A stretch of 53,964 bases of DNA from Mailhella massiliensis (GCF_900155525.1 NZ_LT706937.1:41693-95656), one strand, 5' to 3'. Counted from the first letter of the stretch, positions 1-9,427 are shown. Translations and numbers: made by a program. The notes: generated from the sequence alone by a model not told the origin.

Positions 1-23
1 TGCAACGTGCAACGAAAAACATG

Positions 24-60
24 CAGGCTCCGCCTTTCGAAAAGGTAAACGGAGCCTGCA
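24..60 (-). terminator. Hairpin with T-run, minus strand
   Basis: An 11-bp inverted repeat (TGCAGGCTCCG and its complement) encloses a loop. Read on the minus strand it is followed by a short T-run, so it can end minus-strand transcription, for example of a gene lying left of the window or readthrough from the IS200 transposase. Nothing else is visible in the first 80 bases. Confidence 0.5.
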
Positions 61-79
61 GCAGAGAACGGAGTCAGGA

Positions 80-185
80 CCACCCGTAAAACGGGTGGCT
101 TGACCAGCCCTGTAAGGGCTTGTTACTTACTCGCGCCTTAAGGGCGCCGGCTTGAACTTCTCTAGTCGGCGCCCTGCCTTTTTTT
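80..185. repeat. Hairpin cluster at the 3' side of the IS200-like element
   Basis: Several short inverted repeats are packed here: CCACCCG/CGGGTGG at 80-98, AGCCCT/AGGGCT at 106-120, GCGCC/GGCGC at 133-147, and GGGCGCCG/CGGCGCCC at 142-174 followed by a T-run on the plus strand. The 80-98 hairpin matches, in sequence and size, the one on the other side of the transposase (784-802). IS200/IS605 elements carry subterminal hairpins that TnpA recognises as single strands, so the 80-98 hairpin is probably the right-end structure. The 142-185 hairpin could also be a plus-strand terminator. Exact element ends were not determined. Confidence 0.55.
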
Positions 186-227
186 CAACAGTTCAAGCCC
201 CCATGTACTTTGACTCGTAGCCTGCTC

Positions 228-698
228 CTAAAGGAGCTTTCCCTGCTTTGGACTGAACGGATCCGTATATTCCCTGCACGTCCTCTTATCAAGCATGATA
301 TCTTCTCTATCCTGATCCCGTATATATTTCCTGATCGTTGCTTCGTTCAAACCTGCTGTGCTGACGTAATATCCCACGCTCCAGAATCTCCGATTGCCAT
401 ACCGGTATTTCAGCTGGGAAAATTTATCAAAAATCATCAGTGAACTTTTACCCTTTATATACCCCATAACCGACGATATCGCATACTTCGGCGGTATCAT
501 GACAAGCATATGCACATGGTCTATCATCATATGTCCCTCAATAATTTCGATTCCCTTGTAATTACAAAGCTGTCGTATTATTTTTCCTATTTCTTCACGG
601 TATTGCCCGTAAATCACTTTTCTCCTATACTTCGGAGTGAAGACAATATGGTACCTACACAGCCATTTCGTATGTGCCAGATTTTGTTCTTTCGCCAT
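228..698 (-). CDS. tnpA: IS200/IS605 family transposase TnpA (Y1 HUH)
   Basis: The product is a 156-residue Y1 transposase that nicks and rejoins single-stranded element ends. It opens with MAKEQNLAHTKW, a close match to the family start, and carries the HUH metal site (DHVHMLV) and a late tyrosine in the KYIRDQ context, the expected nucleophile. A longer frame begins at 737, but the internal ATG at 698 matches the family and has an AAGGTG ribosome binding site just upstream. That site lies within the right arm of a 19-bp hairpin (699-765), so translation is probably repressed. The gene looks intact. Function is confident from family features; activity is unknown. Confidence 0.9.
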   Translation of the reverse strand: MAKEQNLAHTKWLCRYHIVFTPKYRRKVIYGQYREEIGKIIRQLCNYKGIEIIEGHMMIDHVHMLVMIPPKYAISSVMGYIKGKSSLMIFDKFSQLKYRYGNRRFWSVGYYVSTAGLNEATIRKYIRDQDREDIMLDKRTCREYTDPFSPKQGKLL

Positions 699-765
699 AA
701 AAAAACACCTTTTCGATGTGGACGGGAGCCTGAACAACTCCGTCTTATCGAAAAGGTGTTTTTTT
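699..765 (-). promoter_or_regulatory. 5' hairpin sequestering the transposase ribosome binding site
   Basis: A perfect 19-bp inverted repeat (699-717 against 747-765) lies directly in front of the transposase start codon. On the minus-strand transcript the second arm contains the AAGGTG Shine-Dalgarno sequence, so folding hides it. IS200 elements are known to keep transposase translation very low through a 5' UTR hairpin of this kind. The pairing is read directly; the repression is inferred from the family. Confidence 0.7.
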
Positions 766-783
766 AGGTATAACCATTTTGTG

Positions 784-802
784 GTCCACCCGCTAAGCGG
801 GT
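784..802. repeat. Subterminal hairpin at the 5' side of the IS200-like element
   Basis: CCACCCG CTAAG CGGGTGG forms a 7-bp stem. It pairs conceptually with the same stem at 80-98 on the far side of the transposase and is the likely left-end recognition hairpin. Between it and the tRNA terminator (803-856) nothing is recognised. Confidence 0.5.
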
Positions 803-856
803 GGTTTTCTGTTTCGGTCGCTTCCGCTCCCTCAACTGCCTGAAGGCCTTAATGCA

Positions 857-889
857 AAAAGGGCCGCGAAAAGAATTTCGCGGCCCTTA
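857..889 (-). terminator. Rho-independent terminator after tRNA-Leu
   Basis: GGGCCGCGAAA pairs with its complement around a four-base loop, and on the minus strand the stem is followed by TTTTT. It lies about 10 bases beyond the tRNA-Leu 3' end. Confidence 0.85.
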
Positions 890-898
890 CATACTGAC

Positions 899-983
899 TG
901 GTGCCCAGGGGGAGACTCGAACTCCCACGCCATTCGGCGCTACCACCTCAAGATAGTGTGTCTACCAATTCCACCACCTGGGC
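899..983 (-). tRNA. tRNA-Leu (anticodon GAG)
   Basis: The minus strand folds as a class II tRNA: acceptor GCCCAGG/CCTGGGC, D-arm with GGTAGAC, anticodon stem CTATC/GGTAG with loop TTGAGGT giving anticodon GAG, a long variable arm, and a T-arm containing GTTCGAGTC. The 3' CCA is encoded (899-901). It reads CUC/CUU leucine codons. A possible promoter lies just upstream and a strong terminator downstream, so it is probably a single-gene unit. Confidence 0.95.
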
Positions 984-994
984 ACGAGCTGGAA

Positions 995-1021
995 CTTATA
1001 GAAATTCGCCCGCCTTGGCAA
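995..1021 (-). promoter_or_regulatory. Candidate promoter of tRNA-Leu
   Basis: On the minus strand TTGCCA (1016-1021) precedes TATAAG (995-1000). The spacing is 15 bases, short of the ideal 17, so the -35 assignment is weak, but the -10 is good and sits about 12 bases before the tRNA 5' end. Confidence 0.45.
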
Positions 1022-1125
1022 GCATTTTTTTCATCCCGTCGCAAAAAAATATTCCTGAGCCTTTTGCGCCGCTCCGTGAACGGAAAAATGAGGAATATCC
1101 TCCCCAAAGGAAAGCTTTATGCGCG

Positions 1126-1160
1126 AAAAAGGCCGCTCCCCGAAGGTTACGGCCTTTTTT
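1126..1160 (-). terminator. Terminator after proB (works on both strands)
   Basis: AAAAAGGCCG and CGGCCTTTTT flank a 15-base loop, immediately beyond the proB stop codon. The A and T tracts on both sides make it potentially bidirectional. Confidence 0.8.
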
Positions 1161-1169
1161 CAACCTTGT

Positions 1170-2312
1170 TCATACGGCTGCGTTGATCAGCAGATTGTCG
1201 CGGTGTATCACTTCAGGATAGTGGGCATTCCCCAGAATGGCCGCCACCTCCAGCCTGCGGAGTCCCTTGATGCGTTCAAGGTCTTCCGAGGAGTAGTTGG
1301 TCAGCCCCACGCCGATGTGGTGATCCCCGCACACGACGCGCACCAGCGCCCCGGGTTCAAAGCTGCCTTCCACCGCGCGGATGCCGCCGGGAAGCAGGCT
1401 CCCGCCCTTTTCCTCCAGCGCACGGGCCGCGCCCTCATCCACAAGAATGCTGCCCTGAGGTTCCGACTGATAGGCCATCCAGTACTTGCGGCGCGACACG
1501 GCCTGTTCCGCCGGACGTACCCAGGTGCCCACCTTCTCCCCGGCAAACGCGGCATCGAGAATATCGGGGCGACGCCCCGGCAGAATAAGCGTAGGCACGC
1601 CGAGCTGCGCCGCACGACGCGCCGCCATGAGTTTGGAGCGCATACCGCCCGTCCCCACGCTGGTCTTGGCTCCGCACAGGGATTCTATGTCCAGCTCCGC
1701 AATGTCGTCGATGCATTCAAGATAGGGAATGCTTTCCCCCGGAGCCGCGGACTCGGGGTTCGCCGCCATCACGCCTGCGGCGCTCGTGAGGTTGATGTAC
1801 AGATCCCCTTCCACCAGATTGAGCAGCAGACTGGCAAGCTGGTCGTTGTCGCCGAACTTCAGCTCCTGTACGGCCACGGTGTCGTTTTCGTTGACGATGG
1901 GCACCACACCCCAGTCCAGCAGATTCATGAAGGTATTGCGGGCATTGAGAAAGCGCGTACGGCTGCGGAGGTCGTCACGGGTGAGCAGTACCTGCGCGCA
2001 CAGCAGCCCCTGCGCGGCAAAGGCGTGCTCATACTCACGCATGAGACAGCCCTGTCCTATGGCGGCGAGAGCCTGCTTGCCGGATATGCCTTCCACGCTG
2101 CGCCCGCGGTCCGGCAGCGCGGTGCGTCCGGCGGCCACGGCCCCGGAACTCACCAGGCAGACGCGCCTGCCGCTGCGGACCAGACGTGCAAGCTGTTCCA
2201 CAAGATTATACAGAACGGAAAGATGCAGTCCTTCGGCGGTGGTAAGCACCGCACTGCCCACCTTCACCACAAGGGTATGCGCCGAAGCGAGCGTTTTTTC
2301 TCGGGTATCCAT
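1170..2312 (-). CDS. proB: Glutamate 5-kinase ProB
   Basis: ATP-dependent phosphorylation of L-glutamate to glutamyl 5-phosphate, the first and feedback-controlled step of proline synthesis, in the cytoplasm. The 380-residue product has the amino-acid-kinase fold with VVKVGSAVL near the N-terminus, LVSSGAVAAG, an NENDTV segment, and a C-terminal PUA domain over roughly the last 100 residues, the full bacterial ProB layout. The chosen ATG overlaps the obgE stop (TAATG), which implies translational coupling. An ATG 15 bases upstream (2327) with a GAAGTG motif is an alternative start. It is the last gene of the obgE-proB unit and is followed by a terminator. proA is not in the window. Confidence 0.95.
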   Translation of the reverse strand: MDTREKTLASAHTLVVKVGSAVLTTAEGLHLSVLYNLVEQLARLVRSGRRVCLVSSGAVAAGRTALPDRGRSVEGISGKQALAAIGQGCLMREYEHAFAAQGLLCAQVLLTRDDLRSRTRFLNARNTFMNLLDWGVVPIVNENDTVAVQELKFGDNDQLASLLLNLVEGDLYINLTSAAGVMAANPESAAPGESIPYLECIDDIAELDIESLCGAKTSVGTGGMRSKLMAARRAAQLGVPTLILPGRRPDILDAAFAGEKVGTWVRPAEQAVSRRKYWMAYQSEPQGSILVDEGAARALEEKGGSLLPGGIRAVEGSFEPGALVRVVCGDHHIGVGLTNYSSEDLERIKGLRRLEVAAILGNAHYPEVIHRDNLLINAAV

Positions 2313-3415
2313 TATTCGCGCGTCCATATCACTTCAATGTCGGGGAATTCTTCATCCACCACCACTTCTTCCTGATAGTGCACGAACGGATCGTTGAAGT
2401 CCAGCTCATCGCGCAGTTTCCACATGCGCTCCACCAGCTCCTCGATGCCGATTTCCTCTTTGGCGGAAATGAAAAGAATGTCCCTGCCGTCCGCGGCAGC
2501 GCGGGCCTTGAGCACTTCGAGTTCCTCGGGGGTGCGCAGGTCTATCTTGTTCACCACCTCTATCTGGCGGCGTCTGGCAAGCTCCGGGTCGAAGAGAGAA
2601 AGTTCGTCGTTGATGAGGTCGAAGCCTTCCCACGGATTTTCCGCCTCGGGGTCCACATCTTCCACACTGAGAATATGCACGAGAAAACGCGTGCGCTCCA
2701 CATGACGCAGGAAACGGTCGCCCAGGCCCTGCCCTTCATGCGCGCCTTCGATGAGGCCGGGAATATCGGCAATGACCATGCGGCGGTCGGGGTCGCAGTC
2801 GTCGATGAGCACGCCGAGGTTGGGCGTCAGCGTAGTGAAGGGATAATCCGCTATCTTGGGTCGCGCGGCGGACACGCGGGAAAGGAAGGTGGACTTGCCC
2901 GCATTGGGCAGGCCCAGAAGACCGGCGTCGGCCAGAATCTTCAGTTCAAGGCGGAAGGTCTTCTCCTCGCCGGGTTCCCCCTTCTGCGCAAAACGCGGGG
3001 CACGCATGGTGGAGGACTTGAAATGTTCGTTGCCCTTGCCGCCGCGGCCTCCGGCTGCGAGAAGCACGGGCTTTTCCGTATCGGACACGTCGGCAAAGAG
3101 CACTTCGCCCTCGCCCGTACGTTCATAAAGCTGCGTACCGGCGGGCAGTTCGATGATAAGATCCTCGCCCTTGTGCCCGTCGCACTGGCTGCCCATGCCG
3201 CCCTGCCCGTTGGGGGCCTCATAAATGCGCTTCAGGCGAAAATCGTACAGGCTGTAAAGCCTGTTGGAGGCAATGGCATAAACATTGCCTCCGTCGCCAC
3301 CGTTGCCGCCGTCCGGGCCGCCCTTGGCAACAAACTTTTCGCGGCGGAAGGAAACGCAGCCGTTGCCGCCCTTGCCGGCCTTCACCTGAATGGTGGCCTC
3401 ATCCACAAATTTCAT
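2312..3415 (-). CDS. obgE: GTPase Obg/CgtA
   Basis: An essential GTPase associated with 50S subunit assembly and stress signalling. The 367-residue protein starts MKFVDEATIQVKAGKGG, the typical glycine-rich Obg fold (about 1-158), followed by the G domain with GLPNAGKST (Walker A), DIPGLIEGA (switch II) and NKID, then a short acidic C-terminal tail. The start at 3415 has AGAGGA at good spacing; 17 extra upstream codons are open but do not match the family. It follows rplU and rpmA after a terminator-like hairpin, and overlaps proB. Confidence 0.96.
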   Translation of the reverse strand: MKFVDEATIQVKAGKGGNGCVSFRREKFVAKGGPDGGNGGDGGNVYAIASNRLYSLYDFRLKRIYEAPNGQGGMGSQCDGHKGEDLIIELPAGTQLYERTGEGEVLFADVSDTEKPVLLAAGGRGGKGNEHFKSSTMRAPRFAQKGEPGEEKTFRLELKILADAGLLGLPNAGKSTFLSRVSAARPKIADYPFTTLTPNLGVLIDDCDPDRRMVIADIPGLIEGAHEGQGLGDRFLRHVERTRFLVHILSVEDVDPEAENPWEGFDLINDELSLFDPELARRRQIEVVNKIDLRTPEELEVLKARAAADGRDILFISAKEEIGIEELVERMWKLRDELDFNDPFVHYQEEVVVDEEFPDIEVIWTRE

Positions 3416-3556
3416 ATCGGTTTCCTCTCGTCGGTTGAAGCGCTGCCTTCCTGTTCCGGGGAACATATGCCCGGTCCGTTGCCGGACAGCCTTTGACGGG
3501 CCGCCCCTGACGCAGCAGCGGAAGCAAGAATGCGCCCGCTTTCCAAAAAACGCAAA

Positions 3557-3586
3557 GGGCGGGAAGAGCCACAGCCCTTCTCGCCC
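3557..3586 (-). terminator. Terminator between rpmA and obgE
   Basis: GGGCG.GAAG pairs with CTTC.CGCCC around a ten-base loop; on the minus strand it is followed, after CTTTGCG, by TTTTTT. It may end most rplU-rpmA transcripts, with partial readthrough into obgE. Confidence 0.6.
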
Positions 3587-3609
3587 AAAACGTCATACCA
3601 GAAGCACGC

Positions 3610-3885
3610 TTACGCCGCAGCTTCGGCGGGAACGATGCTCACGCGCTTGTGCACGCGACGCTTGCGGTAGAACTTTTCAAACTTCACCACGCCGTCGCAC
3701 TTGGCGAAAAGGGTGTAGTCGCGGCCCATGCCGACGTTGGCGCCGGGATACACCACGGTGCCGAGCTGACGAACAATGATGTTGCCGGCAAGAACATGCT
3801 GGCCGCCGAAGCGCTTCACGCCTCTGCGCTGACCTTCACTGTCACGACCGTTGCGGGAGCTGCCGCCTGCTTTTTTATGTGCCAT
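3610..3885 (-). CDS. rpmA: 50S ribosomal protein L27
   Basis: A 91-residue ribosomal protein beginning [16 protein letters not shown], the conserved L27 N-terminus that reaches toward the peptidyl transferase centre. There is no Firmicutes-type N-terminal extension needing cleavage. The basic body ([18 protein letters not shown]) and length are normal. It lies 33 bases downstream of rplU with a good ribosome binding site and is co-transcribed with it. Confidence 0.97.
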   Translation of the reverse strand: MAHKKAGGSSRNGRDSEGQRRGVKRFGGQHVLAGNIIVRQLGTVVYPGANVGMGRDYTLFAKCDGVVKFEKFYRKRRVHKRVSIVPAEAAA

Positions 3886-3918
3886 GATGAAACTCCTTGG
3901 AGAAAAACGGTACGCCCG

Positions 3919-4227
3919 TTAGGCGACGATACCGGTAACAGTAAGAACGGTGTATTCCTGACGATGGCCCTGAGTGCGGCGTTCGGCCTTGCGGCGCTTG
4001 TGCTTGAACACCACGACCTTGTCGCCGAGGATGTGATCGACGACCTTGGCGGTCACCTTGGCGCCTTCCACGACGGGGGTGCCGATCTTGGTGCTTTCGC
4101 CGCCGATCATGAGCACGCGGTCGAGGGACACTTCGCTGTCCTTTTCAGCGTTCATGAGGTCGACAACAACCTTGTTGCCTTCCTGAACGCGGTACTGCTT
4201 GCCGAGCACTTCAACAATAGCGTACAT
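3919..4227 (-). CDS. rplU: 50S ribosomal protein L21
   Basis: A 102-residue protein starting MYAIVEVLGKQYRVQEG with the conserved HKRRKAERRTQGHRQ basic motif that contacts 23S rRNA. The start at 4227 has GGAGG six bases upstream; the frame continues upstream for 95 codons without family similarity, so those are leader. A good promoter about 215 bases upstream gives a long leader containing a terminator-like hairpin, suggesting attenuation or autogenous control. Confidence 0.97.
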   Translation of the reverse strand: MYAIVEVLGKQYRVQEGNKVVVDLMNAEKDSEVSLDRVLMIGGESTKIGTPVVEGAKVTAKVVDHILGDKVVVFKHKRRKAERRTQGHRQEYTVLTVTGIVA

Positions 4228-4441
4228 TAAAACCTCCGAAAAACGGGTCAGAATTGAAGCCTGCTTCCCATGATACAGGTACTCCGGCGAACCGGAAAAA
4301 GCCGCTGAGCGGCGCACACTCCCTGAATGATGCTGGCAGGCATGACAACCTGTTCCCGTATGTCGGTGCAGGTGCGCCTCTCCGAGGAGGGCGACTTTTC
4401 CATTACAGGCAAGTGCATAGATGCCCTGGGCGGACATCCGA
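4228..4441 (-). promoter_or_regulatory. Long structured leader of rplU-rpmA with possible attenuator
   Basis: From the predicted start site near 4441 the transcript runs about 214 bases before rplU. It contains GCCGC-TCA-GCGGC followed directly by TTTTT (4296-4313), a compact intrinsic-terminator shape, then CCGG-TTCG-CCGG (4284-4295), a UUCG-type tetraloop hairpin. Ribosomal protein leaders are often controlled by binding of their own product. Whether this leader binds L21 is unknown. Confidence 0.4.
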
Positions 4442-4447
4442 AGGATG

Positions 4448-4476
4448 GTCATACACGTTTTCTCTCCGTCTGGCAA
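4448..4476 (-). promoter_or_regulatory. Promoter of rplU-rpmA
   Basis: On the minus strand TTGCCA (4471-4476) and TATGAC (4448-4453) are separated by exactly 17 bases. Four of six bases match the sigma-70 consensus in each hexamer. Confidence 0.6.
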
Positions 4477-4709
4477 GCACTTTTTCCAAGGGAAATTCCG
4501 GCAGAGGAACATCCTCCCTTAAAAAGCCTTCCCCCGTCGGCCTTCCGGGCAAGGAGGGTACTCCCCCGACGCGTCATGCCGACGGCAGAGCTCCCTTCTC
4601 CGCCCGGGAGGAGAAGACGACAGCCCGGAACTCGGAGCGCCGTATCTTCTCATCCCCGTGGAAGCCTCACGCTTCTCTTCCGCGCGTCACGGCCGCCGGA
4701 GAGGACATG

Positions 4710-4744
4710 AAAAAGCAGCCCGCCTCCCTTCCGGGAAAGCGGGC
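4710..4744 (-). terminator. Terminator after the DUF1232 gene
   Basis: GCCCGC pairs with GCGGGC, with an inner CCC/GGG segment, and on the minus strand the stem is followed by a T-rich tract. It ends the gene at 4766-5176. Confidence 0.7.
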
Positions 4745-4765
4745 ATGGAGGAAAAACAGAAAAGT

Positions 4766-5176
4766 CTAACCGCGAAGAACCTTCTCCGCCTTCGCCAGCC
4801 AGCGCTCAAGGGCGGCATCGGCCCGGGCCCGGGCCTCGTCGTCCACATAGGCGGCCACGGCGGCAAGCGCCGCCGCCAGTATGCCTATATCGTCGGTAAA
4901 ACCGAAAGCGGGAATGATGTCGGGGATGATGTCGGCCGGAAGAATGAAATACCCCAGCGCGCCGAGAATGATGGCTCGCGTCTTTCCCGGCAGATCCCTG
5001 CGCCGGAGGGTATAGTAAAGAATCAGTGCGGAACGCAGGCCTTCCTTGCCCAGAGTTCCGGCAAAGCGCAGCAGCTTGGTGTGAAACGCCTCTTCGGAAT
5101 AGGCGCGCCGGTATTTCTCATCGGTGACAAGTTCCGGCTCCACCACGGCGCGGCCCTGTTCGTCGTGTTCCGTCAT
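4766..5176 (-). CDS. DUF1232 (YkvA-like) small membrane protein
   Basis: A 136-residue protein with one or two hydrophobic segments in its second half. The centre reads GALGYFILPADIIPDIIPAFGFTDD, the hallmark of DUF1232/YkvA proteins (YfilPiDliPDfiP). Biochemical function of this family is not established. The start at 5176 has AGGAGAG at ideal spacing; 39 upstream open codons were not used. It stands alone between groL and rplU with its own terminator. Confidence 0.85.
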   Translation of the reverse strand: MTEHDEQGRAVVEPELVTDEKYRRAYSEEAFHTKLLRFAGTLGKEGLRSALILYYTLRRRDLPGKTRAIILGALGYFILPADIIPDIIPAFGFTDDIGILAAALAAVAAYVDDEARARADAALERWLAKAEKVLRG

Positions 5177-5335
5177 GGATTGCTCTCCTGTGGCCTTGCG
5201 GACGCGAAGAAAGGACAGTCCCTGAGCGTCCGCCGTGAAACGCGGGAAGGGACGTCCGCAGCGCAGGAACAGATTTTCCCGTAACCGGAACAAAGTTCCC
5301 GGCCTGCACCGCTTCTCATCACAGGCTCTTCTGCG

Positions 5336-5365
5336 AAAAAAGGGGAACCGCTTGCGCGATCCCCC
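5336..5365 (-). terminator. Terminator of the groS-groL operon
   Basis: A ten-base-pair stem closed by a GCAA tetraloop (5342-5365) is followed by a T-run on the minus strand, about 40 bases beyond groL. A second GC-rich inverted repeat (GGCGGG/CCCGCC, 5384-5401) sits between it and the gene. Confidence 0.85.
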
Positions 5366-5407
5366 TTGTTATCAGGCATCGGCGGGCAGATGCCCGCCGG
5401 GCACTTT

Positions 5408-7039
<1,632 letters not shown>

Positions 7040-7081
7040 GATATGTTCTCCTGAGAAAAATAGAGGAAGTGATCGAGGAAG

Positions 7082-7363
7082 TTAGTCGAGGATGGCGAGG
7101 ATATCTTCTTCGCGCATGATGATGTGATCGGCGCCGTTGACCTTGATTTCGGTACCGGCATACTTGGCGAAGAGCACGACGTCGCCGGGCTTCACTTCCA
7201 TGGCGACACGTTCACCCTTCTCGTTCAGCTTGCCGGGGCCGCAGGCCACGACTTCACCCTTGGAGGGCTTTTCCTTGGCGGCATCGGGAATGAAAAGGCC
7301 GCCGGCGGTCTTTTCTTCAGATTCAAGGCGTTTCACGAGCACACGATCATTCAGGGGTTTCAT
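7082..7363 (-). CDS. groS: Co-chaperonin GroES (Hsp10)
   Basis: A 93-residue cap subunit of the GroEL chamber, beginning [33 protein letters not shown], which includes the mobile loop, and containing [18 protein letters not shown]. The ribosome binding site is GGGAGG. First gene of the groE operon. No CIRCE repeat (TTAGCACTC) was seen upstream, so HrcA control is unlikely; heat-shock sigma control is possible but no convincing promoter was identified. Confidence 0.97.
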   Translation of the reverse strand: MKPLNDRVLVKRLESEEKTAGGLFIPDAAKEKPSKGEVVACGPGKLNEKGERVAMEVKPGDVVLFAKYAGTEIKVNGADHIIMREEDILAILD

Positions 7364-8040
7364 TACCCATATCCTCCCAAAAAATTTTTGTTATCGTAAA
7401 TTCTCCAGCACCGTTCCGGGAAACCGGAAGGCTGTGCGAAAAAGCGGCGCTGAAAACCCCGGAGCATTATCGCTCCCGGTGACGAAGCATAAATAAGCCC
7501 GCTTTCGAAGTTGAAAAGGGGCAAAACGGCATTTTTTTGCCCTTTTTTTGAAAAAAAATTAAATATTCAATTATTTCCATATATTAAAAAATAAAAAATT
7601 AACAGCCTTTTTCCCCGCGCTCCTCTTTTCCGCTCTTTTTTCCCCATATGGACGGCAAACGGCAATGCGCAGGGCCCAGTCCGGCAAAAATGCGCGGACA
7701 GGCATTCCCGCATGTCCCCAGCCGCACATCGCTTTGCACTGGCTTGACGGCCCCTGTTCACCGGCAGGGGAAAACGCTCTTCCCGCTTTCACCGGCAACG
7801 GCAGAATCAGGCAAGAATAAGAAGGAAACGTATCTACCTTACCAGAAGCTCCCGTCCTATGCTGCGCTCGGAAGCGTTCGTGCGCCCGGCCCGGAAGACG
7901 GAAACCTTGTCTTTTACGTCCGGTCCTTCCCGACAGAGATACCCCGCAAGTCAGCACGACGTATCGGAAAAACATGACTTTCCCGCCTGTTCCCACGCTG
8001 CCGTATCGCACGGGCGGACGCAAAAAAACGGAGAGATGTG
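7364..8040. other. Intergenic region between divergent groS and CMD gene
   Basis: No convincing gene. The groS leader side holds an imperfect hairpin (GGAGC-GATAAT-GCTCC, 7463-7480 region). An extremely AT-rich block (about 7545-7610) with T and A runs could act as a curved or upstream promoter element for groE. Toward 7740-7770 there is TTGACGG beside a CCCCTG/CAGGGG repeat. Open frames across it have no family resemblance. Confidence 0.4.
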
Positions 8041-8775
8041 ATGAACCAGCCCATTGAAGAACCGTACCTTGGGGAAACATTCCCTGCTCTGGAAAAGACC
8101 GATCCCGACCTTGCAGCCATGCGTGCGCGTCTTGCGCGGGAAGACGCGGAAAGCTTCCCGGATGCAAAAACCTCCTGTCTTCTCACCATGGCCGTGCTTG
8201 CCGCCCTTCAGACGACCGGAGACATGAAGCGCATCACGGAGGAAGCCCTCCGGGCCGGGGCGACGCCTGTGGAAATCAAGGAAACCCTGTATCAGTGCGT
8301 CCCCTACATCGGCTTTCCCCGAACGGAAGCCGCCCTTCGTCCCGTGAACGAGGCGCTTCTTGCCTCCGGCGTTTCCCTGCCCGTGGAAAGCTGTGCCGCG
8401 GTAACGGAGGAAAACCGCTTTTCCCGCGGACTTGCGGTGCAGAAATCCATTTTCGGGGATGCCATCGACCGGATGCATAGCGCAACGCCGAAAGACGAGA
8501 GACGCATCATGGTGGACCGGCTTTCCGCCTTCTGCTTCGGCGACATCTACACCCGCGGAGGACTCGACCTGAAAAAGCGGGAACTGGTCACCTTCTGCAT
8601 CATCAGCGCTCTCGGCGGCTGCGAGTCGCAGGTGAAAAGTCATGTGCAGGGCAACGCGAACGTGGGCAACACCAGGCAGGATCTGGTGAATGCGCTTACG
8701 CTCATACTTCCCTGCATCGGATTTCCCCGTACGCTGAACGCGCTCTCGTGCGTCAATGAGGTTCTGCCCGGATAA
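8041..8775 (+). CDS. Carboxymuconolactone decarboxylase family protein, two CMD domains
   Basis: A 244-residue all-helical protein with two CMD repeats (about 40-115 and 150-240). Each ends in a similar segment: YIGFPRTEAALRPVNE in the first half and CIGFPRTLNALSCVNE in the second. Double-domain CMD proteins are usually annotated as decarboxylases or peroxidase-like, but substrates are mostly unknown. No AhpD-type CxxC pair is seen. GGAG lies seven bases before the ATG at 8041 (a GTG directly before it is also open). It stands alone; the next gene has its own promoter. Confidence 0.85.
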   Translation: MNQPIEEPYLGETFPALEKTDPDLAAMRARLAREDAESFPDAKTSCLLTMAVLAALQTTGDMKRITEEALRAGATPVEIKETLYQCVPYIGFPRTEAALRPVNEALLASGVSLPVESCAAVTEENRFSRGLAVQKSIFGDAIDRMHSATPKDERRIMVDRLSAFCFGDIYTRGGLDLKKRELVTFCIISALGGCESQVKSHVQGNANVGNTRQDLVNALTLILPCIGFPRTLNALSCVNEVLPG

Positions 8776-8894
8776 CCCCTCTGCGGGGATACAGGAAAAC
8801 GGAATGCTCCTGTTCCCCGCAGAAGCAACCACGATACGCTCCGCTTCCCCCTTCTCTTCCGCAGGCGGAAAGGCTCGGCATTCTTCCGCCGCTC

Positions 8895-8923
8895 TTGACA
8901 GTCCCGCCGCTTCCTCTTTTAAT
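8895..8923 (+). promoter_or_regulatory. Strong sigma-70 promoter of the CBS-protein operon
   Basis: TTGACA (8895-8900), a 17-base spacer, and TTTAAT (8918-8923). The first hexamer is a perfect consensus and the second matches five of six. It predicts a leader of about 45 bases before the ATG at 8975. Confidence 0.75.
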
Positions 8924-8974
8924 GGATGCAGGGTCGATTCAGACCGCTATGAACCTTCCACGCCGGAGGAAAAC

Positions 8975-9427
8975 ATGAAGACTGCCGCCGATATCATGAC
9001 CACCAACCCCGTTACCGTCACGCGCGACACCACGCTGCGCGACGCGGCAAGACTCCTGCTCGACGGGCATTTCAACGGCCTGCCTGTTGTGGAAGAAGGC
9101 CGGCTCATCGGTATGCTCACGCAGTCCGACCTCATTTCTCTGGACAAAAAGCTGGAAACTCCGGGCTACTTTCTGCTGCTCGGCGGAGCCATTCCCATGC
9201 AGATGCCGGGCAAGTTCTCCCGCGAGCTGCGCCGTATGGCCGCGAGCACCGTGGGCGAAGTCATGAGTTCCGAACCGCACGCCATCACGCCCGACACTTC
9301 GGTGGAAGAAATAGCCACGCTCATGGTGGAGCAGCGTTACTACACGCTGCCCGTGGAGGAAAACGGGCGTATCGTGGGTGTTGTGGGCATGGAGGATCTG
9401 CTCAAGAGGCTCGCCGCTGAAGAATGA
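8975..9427 (+). CDS. CBS-domain pair protein
   Basis: A 150-residue protein consisting of two CBS modules (MKTAADIMTTNPVTVTRDTTLRDAARLLL and VGEVMSSEPHAITPDTSVEEIATLM), which together form a Bateman domain that usually binds adenine nucleotides and acts as an energy or ligand sensor. No catalytic domain is attached. The start has GGAGGA at five bases. The stop overlaps the ATG of the next gene (ATGA), so the sensor is probably made together with the membrane protein downstream. Confidence 0.92.
   Translation: MKTAADIMTTNPVTVTRDTTLRDAARLLLDGHFNGLPVVEEGRLIGMLTQSDLISLDKKLETPGYFLLLGGAIPMQMPGKFSRELRRMAASTVGEVMSSEPHAITPDTSVEEIATLMVEQRYYTLPVEENGRIVGVVGMEDLLKRLAAEE

Larger units (their letters stand above)
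80..804 (-). mobile_element. IS200/IS605-type insertion sequence
   Basis: A single Y1-transposase gene is flanked by two matching hairpins (80-98 and 784-802) that share the CCACCCG stem and differ only in the loop. This fits the layout of IS200-group elements, which lack terminal inverted repeats and target duplications and insert through single-stranded DNA. No accessory TnpB gene is present. Boundaries are approximate because cleavage sites cannot be read directly. Confidence 0.7.

Noticed and set aside
7364-7500. Search for a CIRCE element ahead of groS
   Set aside because: No TTAGCACTC/GAGTGCTAA repeat found.
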